From NCBI GenBank assembly GCA_000507305.1, contig DF239333.1:124001-188000 (forward strand): a stretch of 64,000 bases of DNA, read 5' to 3'. Both the position numbers and the translations under genes were made by a program. This stretch comes from Breviolum minutum Mf 1.05b.01 (Eukaryota; Sar; Dinophyceae; Suessiales; Symbiodiniaceae). Positions 47,866 through 59,900 of this stretch are shown one piece after another; the first letter of the stretch is position 1, and every line of letters begins with the position of its first letter. The notes under the pieces were generated by a model. The model worked only from the letters and a program-made list of their open reading frames with translations. It did not search any database and was not told the origin of the DNA.

Positions 47866-49356
47866 TTTGATTTCTATTGCAACCAGCGTCCGTATGTGCA
47901 GTACCTGCACTTTCCGAGTACAGAGCTGGGCAATGAGAGGAGACGGTGGGAGGTATGGATAGTGAAGATTGAATGATGACAAGCCCACACCGCATTGGCC
48001 TTTGCGGTTGCGGTTTGGGACAAGGGAATCGTATCCCAAAATGAAGTCATGTTAGTGTTTGGTTGATGTTGTACCTCAATGCTGCACTGATCACACTCAT
48101 TGAAACGAAGATATCCTCAAGTTCATGTAGCTTGGATTGCTGTGAAACGGTCTTAGGATGAAGCACTAAAAAGCTATGAATGCGCGCAACAAGCGTGACA
48201 AAACACGTCATGTAGTAAAGTTGCACATTTGCATCATTCAGATGTGTTGCATATAATAATGTTTATTGAATCAGATAATTAGATCATCTATGGAAAATGG
48301 TCAAACCAATCAACACATTCACAGAGATGCTTGTATCATAGATGCTCATATTATGGATATCTATGGGTATTAATGTGTGTGTGTGTGTACTTAGCCAAGT
48401 CACTACCAAATCAGTGTGTCGTTGACATCAAGCTTCCAAACACACATGCATCCTCATGAAAACTGACGTAAGACATACGGCTGAGATATTATGGGTAGAG
48501 AAATAAGTACGTACTATGTGTGTATAAATATACATATGAGAGAGAGAACGGCAAAGACGGAAGACAACTCCCAAATCCTGCACAATTGACAGCAAAGTCT
48601 AACACGCAACTAGATTCGCAACTTGAAATCAAACTTTCAAGGATATGCAACAATTCCACCAGACAATTGAGTCAAGACTACATGTGACCCATGACTTTGT
48701 TTTTTTTTAACTTCTACTTGGACAGTTCGGAATGTAGATTCATGAATCCATGTCGGTGTGAATCAGTGTATGTGTTTTGGGGATGGACCAAGTCAAGGCC
48801 GACTGAAACAGACCCCGAGCATCCCAACAAATGGTATGGTGAAAATTTTGAAACATGGACAAAATGGAAAGACCACCATCCCTCCCAGAACAGCGAGGTA
48901 ATGTACCTTCTCAAGATGTTGGTTTTTTGTGTAAGGTTTCGCAAAGGATCTTGTTTCCATTTCGATGTGTTTTGTTTGAGGGTCTAATCTTGAGAACGTA
49001 CTTTGCTGTTTGAAATCTGCGTTTACCCATGGCTGAGGCATGCGGTGGTTTTCAGATGACTTGTTCGAAGTCAAATCATTAAGGATCAGAGCAGTTTAGA
49101 AGTTGGAAAAAAAGTGGACGCTCGAGGAGTTAAAAATAGAACGCTCTTTGATTCTTGCCTTTGGTTTGAAACATGCCGTTTTAATGTGTTGTTTGTTAAG
49201 GACTTGCGGCTTGAGACAAGTGCAACATGTATGGAAGATGATATTGACATGTTGTCAGGGATAACTTTGGTAACAAGAGTCCTTGCCACCCTTGATTGTC
49301 TCGGGTTTTCCATAGCACTCATTACGTACCTTGTTTTTGTTGTACGGACTCTCTGA
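47866..49356 (+). CDS. Gene ending in a transmembrane exon (partial)
   Basis: Exon 47866-47952 ('tctccag' acceptor, 'gtatgg' donor) reads FDFYCNQRPYVQYLHFPSTE then LGNERRRWE. Exon 48726-48897 ('gacag' acceptor, 'gtaatg' donor) reads SECRFMNPCRCESVYVFWGW, then TDPEHPNKWYGENFETWTKW, ending in phase 0. Exon 49201-49356 follows in phase: DLRLETSATCMEDDIDMLSG, then a hydrophobic segment ITLVTRVLATLDCLGFSIAL and ITYLVFVVRTL, then TGA. The first and second exons are not in directly compatible phase, so an exon between them is missing or they belong to different genes. Aromatic and Cys-rich content suggests an extracytoplasmic domain. No family is recognised. Confidence 0.5.
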
Positions 49357-49483
49357 TTGAAGTAGTTCAACCACAAAAGTTGAAGCTAAATACAAAATTG
49401 AAACAAAGGTGAACATCGAGTCAACATCACCAGGATATATTTATATAGATCATGTAACACCTCAATTTGCAAATGATTGAATC

Positions 49484-49723
49484 TTGCTTTGGAGTCAGGA
49501 TGTTTTTTTTAACAAAAAAAATCCAACATCACGAAGCAACTTCCACTTCGTCGTTTTCAACCACCGAGGTGGAGACCTATTACCAGGAGATGGACAAGAG
49601 TTCTTCCCCTCAGATTATCATTCATCTCAGGTGCCCTTTAAAAGGACAGCGTTGGGACAGACCATTTTTTTGGGAGGGATGAGAGATTTTCTGGTGGAAA
49701 ATGGAAGGAAGATTGTAGTATAA
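49484..49723 (+). CDS. 79-codon open frame
   Basis: The most protein-like part reads SNFHFVVFNHRGGDLLPGDG, then FFPSDYHSSQVPFKRTALGQ and MRDFLVENGRKIVV to a stop. A second frame is open over two thirds of it. It lies just before the EEP-type gene and could be one of that gene's early exons, but this is unproven. Confidence 0.3.
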   Translation: MLWSQDVFFNKKNPTSRSNFHFVVFNHRGGDLLPGDGQEFFPSDYHSSQVPFKRTALGQTIFLGGMRDFLVENGRKIVV

Positions 49724-50116
49724 TCTACAGATTGGGTACAGGTTGTTGTTGTGAAGCATGGGGGTCGTGATCATCCATGAACTGCAGTATGAAATCAAAT
49801 ACGGTCATTGTGATTACAAGGATAGACTCAATCAATCAATGGTTGCTTGTTAAGGTTGATGGTTTACAAGAAAATTCCAGCCATATTCCCAATTTTCCCA
49901 GAATAGTAAGCGCAACCTATATCACAAACTGACCATTCGGTGATGTACTTTTGAAGAGTTGAGAAGCTGAAACCAAAGTCATTTACTGCCTACCAAAAAA
50001 CACAAAGGATATGCACATCAGAATGTTCTGGAGTGTAACCAAAATCTTTGCATATTTTCCCTGGCTACCTAGAGCACCAACAAATTTGTAAATTTATATA
50101 CATGAGCTACTTGCAG

Positions 50117-50302
50117 GTCATTTTGCAAACATTGGTTGACTCCAATGGGCACACAATACGAAAGCCACGCCCCCAAGGCGCAAATATGTAGAAATGAATT
50201 CCCGGTGTATCCATCCATTGGAGGAAACTCGCGAGTGGAGCTTTTTGTTGAGTTTCCATGGACTTTTATCGTGTCACAGGCGCTCTGCTTCAGTATCTCT
50301 TG
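50117..50302 (+). CDS. Candidate exon, competing frames
   Basis: After 'cttgcag' a + frame reads SFCKHWLTPMGTQYESHAPK, then RNEFPVYPSIGGNSRVELFV and EFPWTFIVSQALCFSIS. A minus-strand 116-codon frame (50069-50419) and a second + frame (MDFYRVTGALLQYLLKHPKA, from 50259) overlap it and look equally protein-like. Coding is likely; strand and frame are not decided. Confidence 0.3.
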
Positions 50303-50927
50303 AAGCACCCCAAGGCCGGTTGTGATGTCCTGATCGGTGGCGGACTCTCCCTTGGTTACATTCCTTAATGGAAATCCAGCGCTACTTACTGTATCATATA
50401 GACATAGTTCTGGGCACATGATTTCACAACCTTAACCAACCAAGACCCGTGAATGAGCCGTTTGTATGGAGTTCTCCCCCCAATCACCTTCTTTTCGGCT
50501 GGTGAAAATGATCATTTAGATCCATACTCTCAGCCAACTGGAACCTCTCCCAACTAGACACCCAACCATGCTGAGCCAACCTGGCTAGTTATTGGCACGC
50601 TTGGTCAACGTGAGAAATCCCGATGTTGTCATTGTTTGTTTAGAATTTCTGTTCTTCAGCTTGGCCTATGATGAATCATACATGAGAATCGACAACTACG
50701 GTGAATTGTAGAGACCAAATTGCAAAGACATAGCACAAATGTACGGCTGGTTTACTGCTTTATACTAGTGTTGGAATCTATGAAGATGAAATGTTGTATA
50801 TATATATGTTCTATTGCAAAATTAGGGTTTCTCCATTCGATGAACATTGATGCCCTTCACAGTGTACATGAGTACAATGGTGGTACCATCATGTTTGCAT
50901 CAAGAAAATACATTGGCACTAGCACCC

Positions 50928-51189
50928 ATTTTGTGGGGTATCAGGGGTAGCATGTACAATACTATTTTCGGAAGCTGCTGTTGGTTTTACAGGAATTGGT
51001 ATAGTTTCACTCTTGTTCTACATATTCCTTGGCCTGCTTGACCCCTTGTTGACAGTGATGTCTCGGTTTACCAACAGCTCAAGAAACAGGCGCCAAGTGA
51101 AGTACCTCCGAAACCTTCAAAACTGTTTGTTCCATCAAGGTGGTTTGATGATGGTGGTTCATTGCATTGTGATGCTTTGCTATTGTAAA
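50928..51189 (+). CDS. Hydrophobic exon followed by Pro/Lys-rich segment
   Basis: One + frame, open from 50928, reads ILFSEAAVGFTGIGIVSLLF then YIFLGLLDPLL, a strong transmembrane helix. From 51056 a different frame reads DVSVYQQLKKQAPSEVPPKP then SKLFVPSRWFDDGG. The frames abut without room for a normal intron, so a sequence error, a real frameshift or an alternative exon is implied. It lies 0.3 kb upstream of the first recognised EEP exon and may encode a membrane-anchored N-terminus, which is only inference. Confidence 0.4.
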
Positions 51190-51419
51190 GAACGTATTTG
51201 CATTTTCTGATCCTGTTGTTTGAAGGTCTAGTCAATGATTGGAACATTCTTGAAGTGCTTGACACGTATCAAGAAATGGGCAAGTTGTGTTGCCAGTACT
51301 GCATATACGAAATGTTCACCTTGTAAACTCATGGTTCCTATATCCCAGACAACCATTCTCCACTCAAAGTAGGAAGGAGAACGTTAGATTGTTGTTAGAT
51401 TTGCAAAATCTTTGGTCAG

Positions 51420-53901
51420 GTGGATTGTCTATCCTAACTTGGAATTTAGCGGCCATCAACAACAATCCCTTTGAGTCCGGGAGCCTTAGTGTTTTGCATC
51501 TTTTTCGGATGCATCAAGGATCCAACCCAGTCATGATCCCCGAGCCAAAGTGCAGACTTCACTCCAAAAGACTGCTGTTGGACTAAGGGAAATCTGCCAA
51601 GATGCCTTTTGGGCGGTAGGAATTAAAGTCAATGTTGGAAAAGTATTTGGGGGGAGATGTGTTTTTTGAGTGGATGCCCTTTTGCAAACCAACTACTTGT
51701 GTGAGAATGGCTTGAAAACGAAGGATCCAATGGTTGGAACTATACTAAGCTCATCTATGGTCTACATTGATCTACCAATTATAAGACGAAATCCCGGATG
51801 AGCGTTCCCTCAATAAGGGACTTGGATGACCATGTCATATGGAAAACATGTGGCATTTGTAACCAGTGCGAGGGTGTGCGCATGAACTTCAATGTCCATT
51901 TCCAGCAAGCACATCGGACCAAGAAAAAAACTGGATGTTATTATTTTCTCACTATCCTCAGCATTCAAAGGAAGTATCATTGTCCAGTGTGCTATAGTCG
52001 TTGCAGGGATGATACTGGAAAAAAAAATTACGTTCCCTGGGAAAAAAATTCATGTTCCCTGGAAAAAATATTTACAGCCCCTGGAAAAGAAATTTAGGCT
52101 CCCCTGGCCCTGTGGTCCTCTGGTCCTTTGGTCCTCTGGTTGTTTGGTCCTCTGGTCCTCTGGTTGTTTGGTCCTCTGGTCCTGTGGTCCTCTGGTCCTT
52201 TGGTCCTCTGGTCCTGTGGTCCTCTGGTCCCCTGGTCCTCTGGTCCTTTGGTCCTCTGGTCCTCTGGTTGTTTGGTCCTCTGGTCCTGTGGTCCTCTGGT
52301 CCTTTGGTCCTCTGGTCCTGTGGTCCTCTGGTCCTCTGGTCCTGTGGTTCTCTGGTCCTGTTGTCGTGCAGTGCTTTGGTCCTCTGGTCCCAAAAATTCT
52401 ATGAACTGCGAGCGAATCACGTAGCATGTTTTGCGAATGCATCTGAGGGGGAGGCGCTGCGCCCTCCCCCCCAACCCCCCTCCAGCCAGGTTCAGGTTGA
52501 ATGCTTAAATTTCTTTTCCAGGGTATTAATTTTTTTCCAGGGGTTAGTGGGGGTGAAACCTTTAAATTTGTTTTCCAGGGGTTGTAAATCTTTTTTCCAG
52601 GGCCTACCCGTCGTTGCAATGGTTCATTCGTGGTTCAGCTTATTACCGAAAAGGATATTCTGACAAATCACTGGCAAACTCAGGGTGCACATCCTTGAAG
52701 CATCTAATTCCAAGGGCCAAGGTAACTCGTTGGTTGATTCAATTTCCCTGTCCTCTCCATGCCGCAGATTTGTTCAAACAAAGGTATTGGATAAGCCATT
52801 CAGATGCGGCTTATGCCAAGTTAATGGATGAGGCCCACAACCGACAACTCTGGGTTGCACGCAAGGGGTCTCCATGGTTGAAGTCCAGAGGTTACTTTTG
52901 AAAGGATTGAATCCTGAAATTGAAAAACCCATGTAATATCATGTAATATCATGCAATTATTCAGTGATTCCGATTTTGCTGGATGATTATGCATGGTAAT
53001 AATTCTGACAAACAATATTTGTATATACGTATTTATATATCTTTATTGTGTTTTGTATAGTTTTGGTGTCATACATATTGTTATATACATTTGAGATGTT
53101 GTATGCGTGTACAAAAAGGCAGATGTGTTTTCTCTCTTCATGGTCATGACTTTGATCTCAGAAAAAATGGGCAGCTTGGTGGCCCAGTGTGGCCCAAAGT
53201 GTTGGATGTCTTTCTCTCCCATCATGATCGTAGGATGAAGTACCAGAAGGATGGTTGGCTCTGTTGATTCTTTTGAGGAAAACGCTCATGGCGACGACAT
53301 CCTCCCTGCTTGTCTTTCACAGCGACCTTGTGGTTCACCCTTTGGCAGGTGGAGGCCTTTATAGATGATCCCAAAGATCGAGATGTGCCTTGGACGCTAG
53401 TAGAGAGGTAGTGATGACTGGCCTATATTAGCTACCAAAGTTATTGAAACCCCACACGTGAATGTCAAAAGCAAAAAAGAGACTGGGAGTTTTCCATGAG
53501 ATTGTTTCACACCTTCTGAATTCGGGGACTTTCCACACGTTCGTATTTTTTGGTGCTTAAAACTTACAAAACTGATCCTTTGGTTCTAGACTATAAGCTT
53601 TGAGACCTTTTCTTTGCCCATGTTGAATATCAAATGTCAATGATTAAAAAAGTTATATACGAGTCAACCAATTTCCCAAAATAATTGGATGATTGGAATA
53701 GCAGACATGGTATTTGTGCTTGCCAAATTTTCAGGTATATGCTTATATCATTTAGATTTTAGGGGATGCTTCCTTTTCCAGGAACACAGGTGGCAACCCA
53801 TGAAGGTTTCTCCCAGGGAATTTCCGGGAGCCGCCGTTTAGGTGCCAGTCGTGGAAGTCTTCACGCCAGAGCTCTTTTCGCAGTTGATGAAGCAGATGAA
53901 G
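51420..53901 (+). CDS. EEP gene, exons 1-4 (TWN motif region)
   Basis: Exon 51420-51474 (acceptor 'ggtcag', GT donor, phase 2) ends AAINNNPFE. Exon 52784-52832 completes the codon and reads YWISHSDAAYAKLMDE, with a GC donor. Exon 53349-53384 ('tggcag', 'gtgcct' donor) reads VEAFIDDPKDRD. Exon 53842-53901 ('gtttag', 'gttgtc' donor) reads VPVVEVFTPELFSQLMKQMK. The joined text keeps the order expected for the family with no residue out of place. The first intron (1.3 kb) contains the foldback/minisatellite element. Confidence 0.85.
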
Positions 53902-56900
53902 GTTGTCGTTGTGTCGAAGCGGTTACTTTTTGGGTTATATTTTTTTTCTGAAATTTAAAGGAGTTGATATACCCAACATGTCCATATTGGAAAGGAGATA
54001 CAGTTTAAAAAAACATGATTTTTTGAGTATCTATAATAAGGTTCTAAGGTTGTAATCCCACTGCAACTAGAGAGTGAAATGCATGTAACTTAGCAAGTGG
54101 CAAGCCGCACCCCCCCCCCCATACCCCAGCCTCAATTACCAATCTAGCAAGCATTTGGCGAACCTGAAGAATCATCCAAATAGTGGTCATGTCATTGATT
54201 TCCCCTCATATGCACCACTATAGTAGACAACAAGCCATTTAGAGCTCTTTCCATCAATTAAAGTCTGAAACTTTCGAAATTAGTGGCAAGATTGGATTCA
54301 ATGCGTGCCAAAATGAGGCATTTCCAAGTCGTTTTTGGATATCCTTAGATTTTGAGCCAGCCTAAAGAGAAGCATTCCTCAAATCATGGCAAGGCACTTG
54401 AGTGGCAAGGTCTAGAGAAAGTGGAAGAGTTGGGAAGCTAAGTGGAATCCGCTGACGGGCACATGAGGTAGCAATTTTCGGGTATCCACCTTGAACCTTG
54501 GCAAATCGTTGGTGAAATGTTTTTGTTTGCATATGATCTATGATCCACTGTTCATCTCGATCATAATGAATAATGCAATTCCATTGCCCATAAATACCAC
54601 CATGGTGTGTTTTTTGAACACTAGCTTTATCTACGAATCATATTGCAAACAGAGCTGGAACAGTGTGGTAAGCAGAGAGGTTTACCAGGAAACACCCTGT
54701 AAAAAGGTGATATTATCTTGGATAGAAACAATGATGCCATGAGGAGTTGTTTGGATGGAATCGTATGAAAATCTAAATAAAAAGGTTTTTGGTAGGAATA
54801 TGCCACCAGCCAACCATCCAGTAGCCTAGAAATAGATGGTCTATATGTCCTGCAAAAAGGTCACGTGCTATCCGGCCCGTCTTAACAAGAAAACTGAACG
54901 ATCACTATCATGACCGGTAGTTATTCGGTGGTTAGAATAATATGTGTTCATACAGGACCAAGTTGATGGATTTTGAGAGTATCCCAGGCTCATAATAGCC
55001 AAAAAGCTGCTGTGTTCATATTTAGCAACGGTCCCCCCCTAATGAGCAATGCTTCTTCACATGCCGCTGAGAGATGCACGGGGGCACGGATTGGACATGT
55101 GAGCCAGATTCTGGACGTTTCATACCCAGATGTTCCATGATGTTCCGAAACAATATTTACGGAAATCAATGTGCAAACATGCAAGCAAACAAACAAACCA
55201 TGATGTTGTTTTTAGTTTGGCACTTCCCATATATGGTATATTTACCTACATTTGGTTGATTTTTATGGTAAATGTAGCTAAATATACCATACATGGATCC
55301 TATATGGGCTTTGACATAAGCGGTTACATTCGGGGAATTCCAAGGTTTAACATCTTTGAGTCTTTGAATGAAATGATCCATCAGAACAATAGTACCTCAC
55401 CAACACATGGACATTGCAGCAACATCGTGACCTCACCCGACCTCACTATAAATTGTTGGTTTAGTTGGGGAAATTCCTCAAGAATGTCCTGAATTCAGAT
55501 TGGTGATTGTGATTTTATTCATTTTCCGAGTTAGTTATTGTTGATTATATTGGTGACTATATCGGTGATTATATAGATATATATATATAATAATTCAGGT
55601 TAGTGATTATTATTCTGATTATATTCAATTTCCAAGTTTACCATGATTTACCTGCAGACCTTTGAAGCCTTCAGGATATGGCAGTCCGACATCCAACAGC
55701 GGAAGATCATCTCAGGGATCCTGAAGGCTGGGGGAAGAATTGGATTCCATGAAACCGGGTGTTTCCTCAAATGGTGGTACCCCCAAAACACCTCAAAATG
55801 ATCATTTTACCAGAAAAACCCATGGGTTTGTTGGGGAAACCCACCATTTTTGGAAACCCCCATATGGGTAATGTTCAATATTGTAGGGATCAATATTTTG
55901 AATATTCAATATCCAACATATACAATAGGCGTGATTCAATTGGAGGGATCAAACTTGATGCAAATGTATGGTAAGATTTGAGGTCGGTAAAAATCCCTGA
56001 AATTGGAGGTATATTTCCCAGCTGGTGGTGCTTTCAAATATGTTGTTATTTTCATATTTATTTTGAGGAAATGTTCCAGTTTGACGAGCATAGTTTTTCA
56101 AATGGGTGATGATACCTCGGTGAAAAGTGCCTATGAAGCTGTACACATAGAGATGCCTGTTCGATCTTTTGTGAATCTTCCTGGTGCTGGCTAGCATGGG
56201 GTGGTATTCTCACGAGGTTACACCCACCTCACAATAAGTTTCATGAATGGAAGCCCGTTGAGCACACCTTTGAGTTTGTTCCAGGCATTATTGTCGCAAG
56301 TTATGTACCCTGCATACACCCCTTTGCCCGCCCAATTCTTTTACTTTTGGTGAGATGAGAATCCCAGACAGTTGATTCAATTTTTTGTTTCCTTCAGGGG
56401 ATCTCAGCAACTCAAGCAGGGAACACCAAGATAGTGGAGGTTTGTTGTTTGTTTCTCACTTGATCCAACTTTTGTGTCAGCCACTTTTCAGGATAAGGAT
56501 CTCGGGGCTAAAAGGTTGATGTCGATGCCAGCGCGGGGCCTGATGGTACAGGGTTGAGTGGCACATAAATCAATGTACAAGTACTCATACTGTTGATGGT
56601 TCAGAAATCCGGCGTTCACCAGTTGAGGTTGGGTGAATTTCCCATTATTTACATGTTTTTTTACATCCCAGGTGGTTGTATAATGTATAAAATATCGAAT
56701 TAAAACCTTTCTCCCATTATGATGGTCGAGTTGAAAATCATCCAAAAGGTATAACGAAAACGGTCGTTGAGAGGTAAACCCACTTGACTGAAAATTGTTC
56801 GAGGATCAAAGCCGCAAAAATTGGTGTGGTAAACTTGAGACTTGATCTAAAGTCTGGATGGAACACATAATTTAGAATCCTCAATCCAATGCTACATCTT

Positions 56901-59900
56901 CCTTGCTCAGCCTCCAAGAAACCTCACTAGATGTAAATCAATAAAGGAGTCCTGCCTTCAGATCTTTCCAGTTGCTGCAAAGACGTCCAGGTAGAGTGTA
57001 GATGCCTGGACAAAGAATGTGTATGAATTTCATGGCAACCTCTGAAGTGACACCAAGATTACCAAGCCCTGAGATTGTGGCTTAGTAGGGGCATTCTCCC
57101 AAGATGACCTGACATTTCAGGTTAAGGAACTATAATGTTCTGCTTCTGATCAATGTTTATACATCACCTGTTTCCATGCTCACGCTTTACCATTGTTCTG
57201 AAACTGCAAACATCAGAAGCATGTTTGTCTCACACGCCCAGTCTGTGAAATTAGGTCAGTCTCTAGAGATCTAGGCTGCAGACAATCTGTCACCAAAGAA
57301 CTGTCTGTAGGATGATTCATGTGAAGGATTGCCTCGTTTTTCTATTGGCAACGGGCAAAGCAAGAGCTTCGGACTTCCTTTGTTCGGCAGCAAATTCACC
57401 TTGGCTAGTGCTGATGTAGATGGTGGTAGTTGATATCAATTGAGCAATGAAAAAAAGCTGGCTCTTTAGTACGTATAGTTACTACCCAGTTCATCTCAGT
57501 TGTCTGGACAATAGAATAAACCATTCTAAGGATCCCTATTAAACAACCAGTATAATGGAAAGTCAGGCCGGTTTTTTTTGTGGCTCATTTGGTGAGATCA
57601 TCATCTGGGTCCCTCGGAAAACTCCGCCCATTTCAGGATCGCTTCACAAATACCATCAATCTCGCTTCAGGTGGCTGATTGGCTGGAAAGAAGCTGACAT
57701 ACAGACATGACATACGGGTGTGTCTCAACATTTGGGGCGCTTACCATCCAGCCATTTACCCTTGTATCATCTTGTATCTACAATAGTCCCTAAGATTGAA
57801 AATGTGAGACATTGTGACATAATTTGTGTTATCACTTTCTCTTCAACTGCCTTTTATGAGTGCATACATTCTTATATATGTATGTATATCATGCATATGA
57901 GTTGTGAATACAGTACGCATGTACACCCATATCTACATTTGTTGATATATACTCTATGTACTGTGCATATATATATATATAGATCCACTGTACATATATT
58001 GGTCTTCTTGCGCCTTCTGCACCTCAAGAAGTTTCCGTGTCGTAATTACCGAAACAGTACGTTCATGATATACAGTTGCACAACTCTCAATAGTAGCAGC
58101 TCGAACTTGAAAAAGGTGGCCCCCCTTGCAACAGGAGATTCTGAACTTGGAAAGGGTTTAGCTCCTAGATTTGAGGAGTATATAGGCTATTTCATTTTAG
58201 GTCGGTTCTTTACAAAAATCTATACCACCATCATCTACGCGAGATTGTTTGAGTCAGGATGGAAACTGTTGGAAACCTTTTTGGTCACCAATACTTTCAC
58301 GTTTTTTTTTCATAACAACTGGGGCTACAAAGAAAACAACAAGTCAAAGGTAGGATGTTTTCTTTCTGCCTCGCTTCACAAAAGGAACTACTGTTGATTC
58401 AAAAAAAATGGCCAGGTAAAGGGCTCAAGTTCTTCTTGTCAACATGGTTTGAAATGTCCGTTTGATATGACAGACCATGACAAATTCTGCCAATGTCGTG
58501 TTAGAAGCTCGGAATGATGAGTGACAAATTGGTCAGCACCCTGCAGACTTCACATGCGCCCTCAAAATGATGATGAAGTGAAAGGAGTTTCTTTTCAAGT
58601 GGAAGGGTTCTGCATGTCCACTTTAATTTTGAGTGGTATAATGAGTGTGTATAAGGTTGATATAAGGTTGGGCCATAGAGTGGGTCCAAGGTTGATGTAT
58701 TTGATGTGCTTGCCAGATAGTGATTCCCAAGAGGACCTCGTGTTTTAGGTGAAAGGAACCAAAGATAGTCAACACGTCGGTTCCAGGGATGTAGACACCA
58801 ACAAAAAACACATGGAATGGTGAGGTGGGTTGTTTTTTTTGCCATACTTGGGTAAAGACCTCCTAGATAGCTGAAGGCGGACCAATGGAGTACTATAACT
58901 CATGAATTATGATCATCGCACACATGATTCACCTTCTTAAGGAAATTGTGCTGTCATAAGACATTGCCTATAATGGATGACATCTATATGTCAATAACTC
59001 CTTAAGAAGGTCTCATTCCCTTAATGGTGAGCTTCTCGGACGTTGGTGTGGTGGTGATGGTCATCACAGCTGTTTGGTATAGGCGCTATGACCTTCAGAC
59101 CCACGGTGATCAATCACTGTTCGAGCAAGTTTGGGCCTCAACATGTGGTTGAGGTGGAAGCATTTGGACCGTCTATGTTGGAAGGAGGATGAGAAAGGAT
59201 TGTGTTTTTTGGGAGAAATACATTTTATCCATCCAACAGTATGTTGTAGTCCTTGTTACCAATACTTCATATGCATTCTATCTAAGAAATAAGTGGCCAT
59301 GATTCTTGGTGCAACTACTAGCTTACTAGCAGCATTCCTGGACACGTAAGAATATGGAACGAACATTCAGCCAAGCTAAGAGGAAAATTGACAAATTTAT
59401 CAACCGTTTTTGCACATCAAGTTCAATAGTTATTGTCAGAAATAGAAGAGCGTTTTTCACCCCAAGGATCCTACAAGTACATGATGTGCTACTCGTATGA
59501 TGTACAAATAGATTAATATTTCTGTATGCATATTATATACGGATACGTTTACATAATGAAGATTTATGTTTAGGGAACTGTTTGATGCATTTTTTATCCT
59601 GTAATATCAGTGAATAAATCAAAAATGAAGATGTCGGTAGAGTTAAAAACGAGCCAGACATTTCCAAAAGTGAATATATGTAGAATTGGTGGGAAAATGG
59701 ATTTCAGAATCCGACTGAAATCCTAAACTTTCACACCCAAGTCCGAAGGAAGTGTCATAAAATGGCAGCTTTTCCAAGCTCCAAGGGGGTCACTTTTGTT
59801 AGCTTTCATTGGTTATTTTCCATGTTTATCTCGGATGGAAATTGACTCATAAGACTTAAACATGCAAAGTTGAAAGGTCACAAAAGTTGTTTTGTTTGCG

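Noticed and set aside
52050..52663. Long overlapping open frames (up to 203 codons) on both strands with Gly/Pro/Leu/Trp or Arg/Gly/Pro/Asp repeats
   Set aside because: They are translations of the 8-bp minisatellite and its inverted flanks. No stop occurs in the unit, so every frame is open.
55166..55492. Open frames sharing the peptide theme YGIFTYIW on both strands, also near 33.4 kb
   Set aside because: They are translations of hairpin family A, which explains the repeated peptides.
57720..58397. 225-codon plus-strand open frame, the longest non-repetitive one
   Set aside because: It lies inside the EEP intron 57671-59082, contains a TA tract read as alternating Ile/Tyr, and has no phase-compatible borders. 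Length alone is not evidence here.
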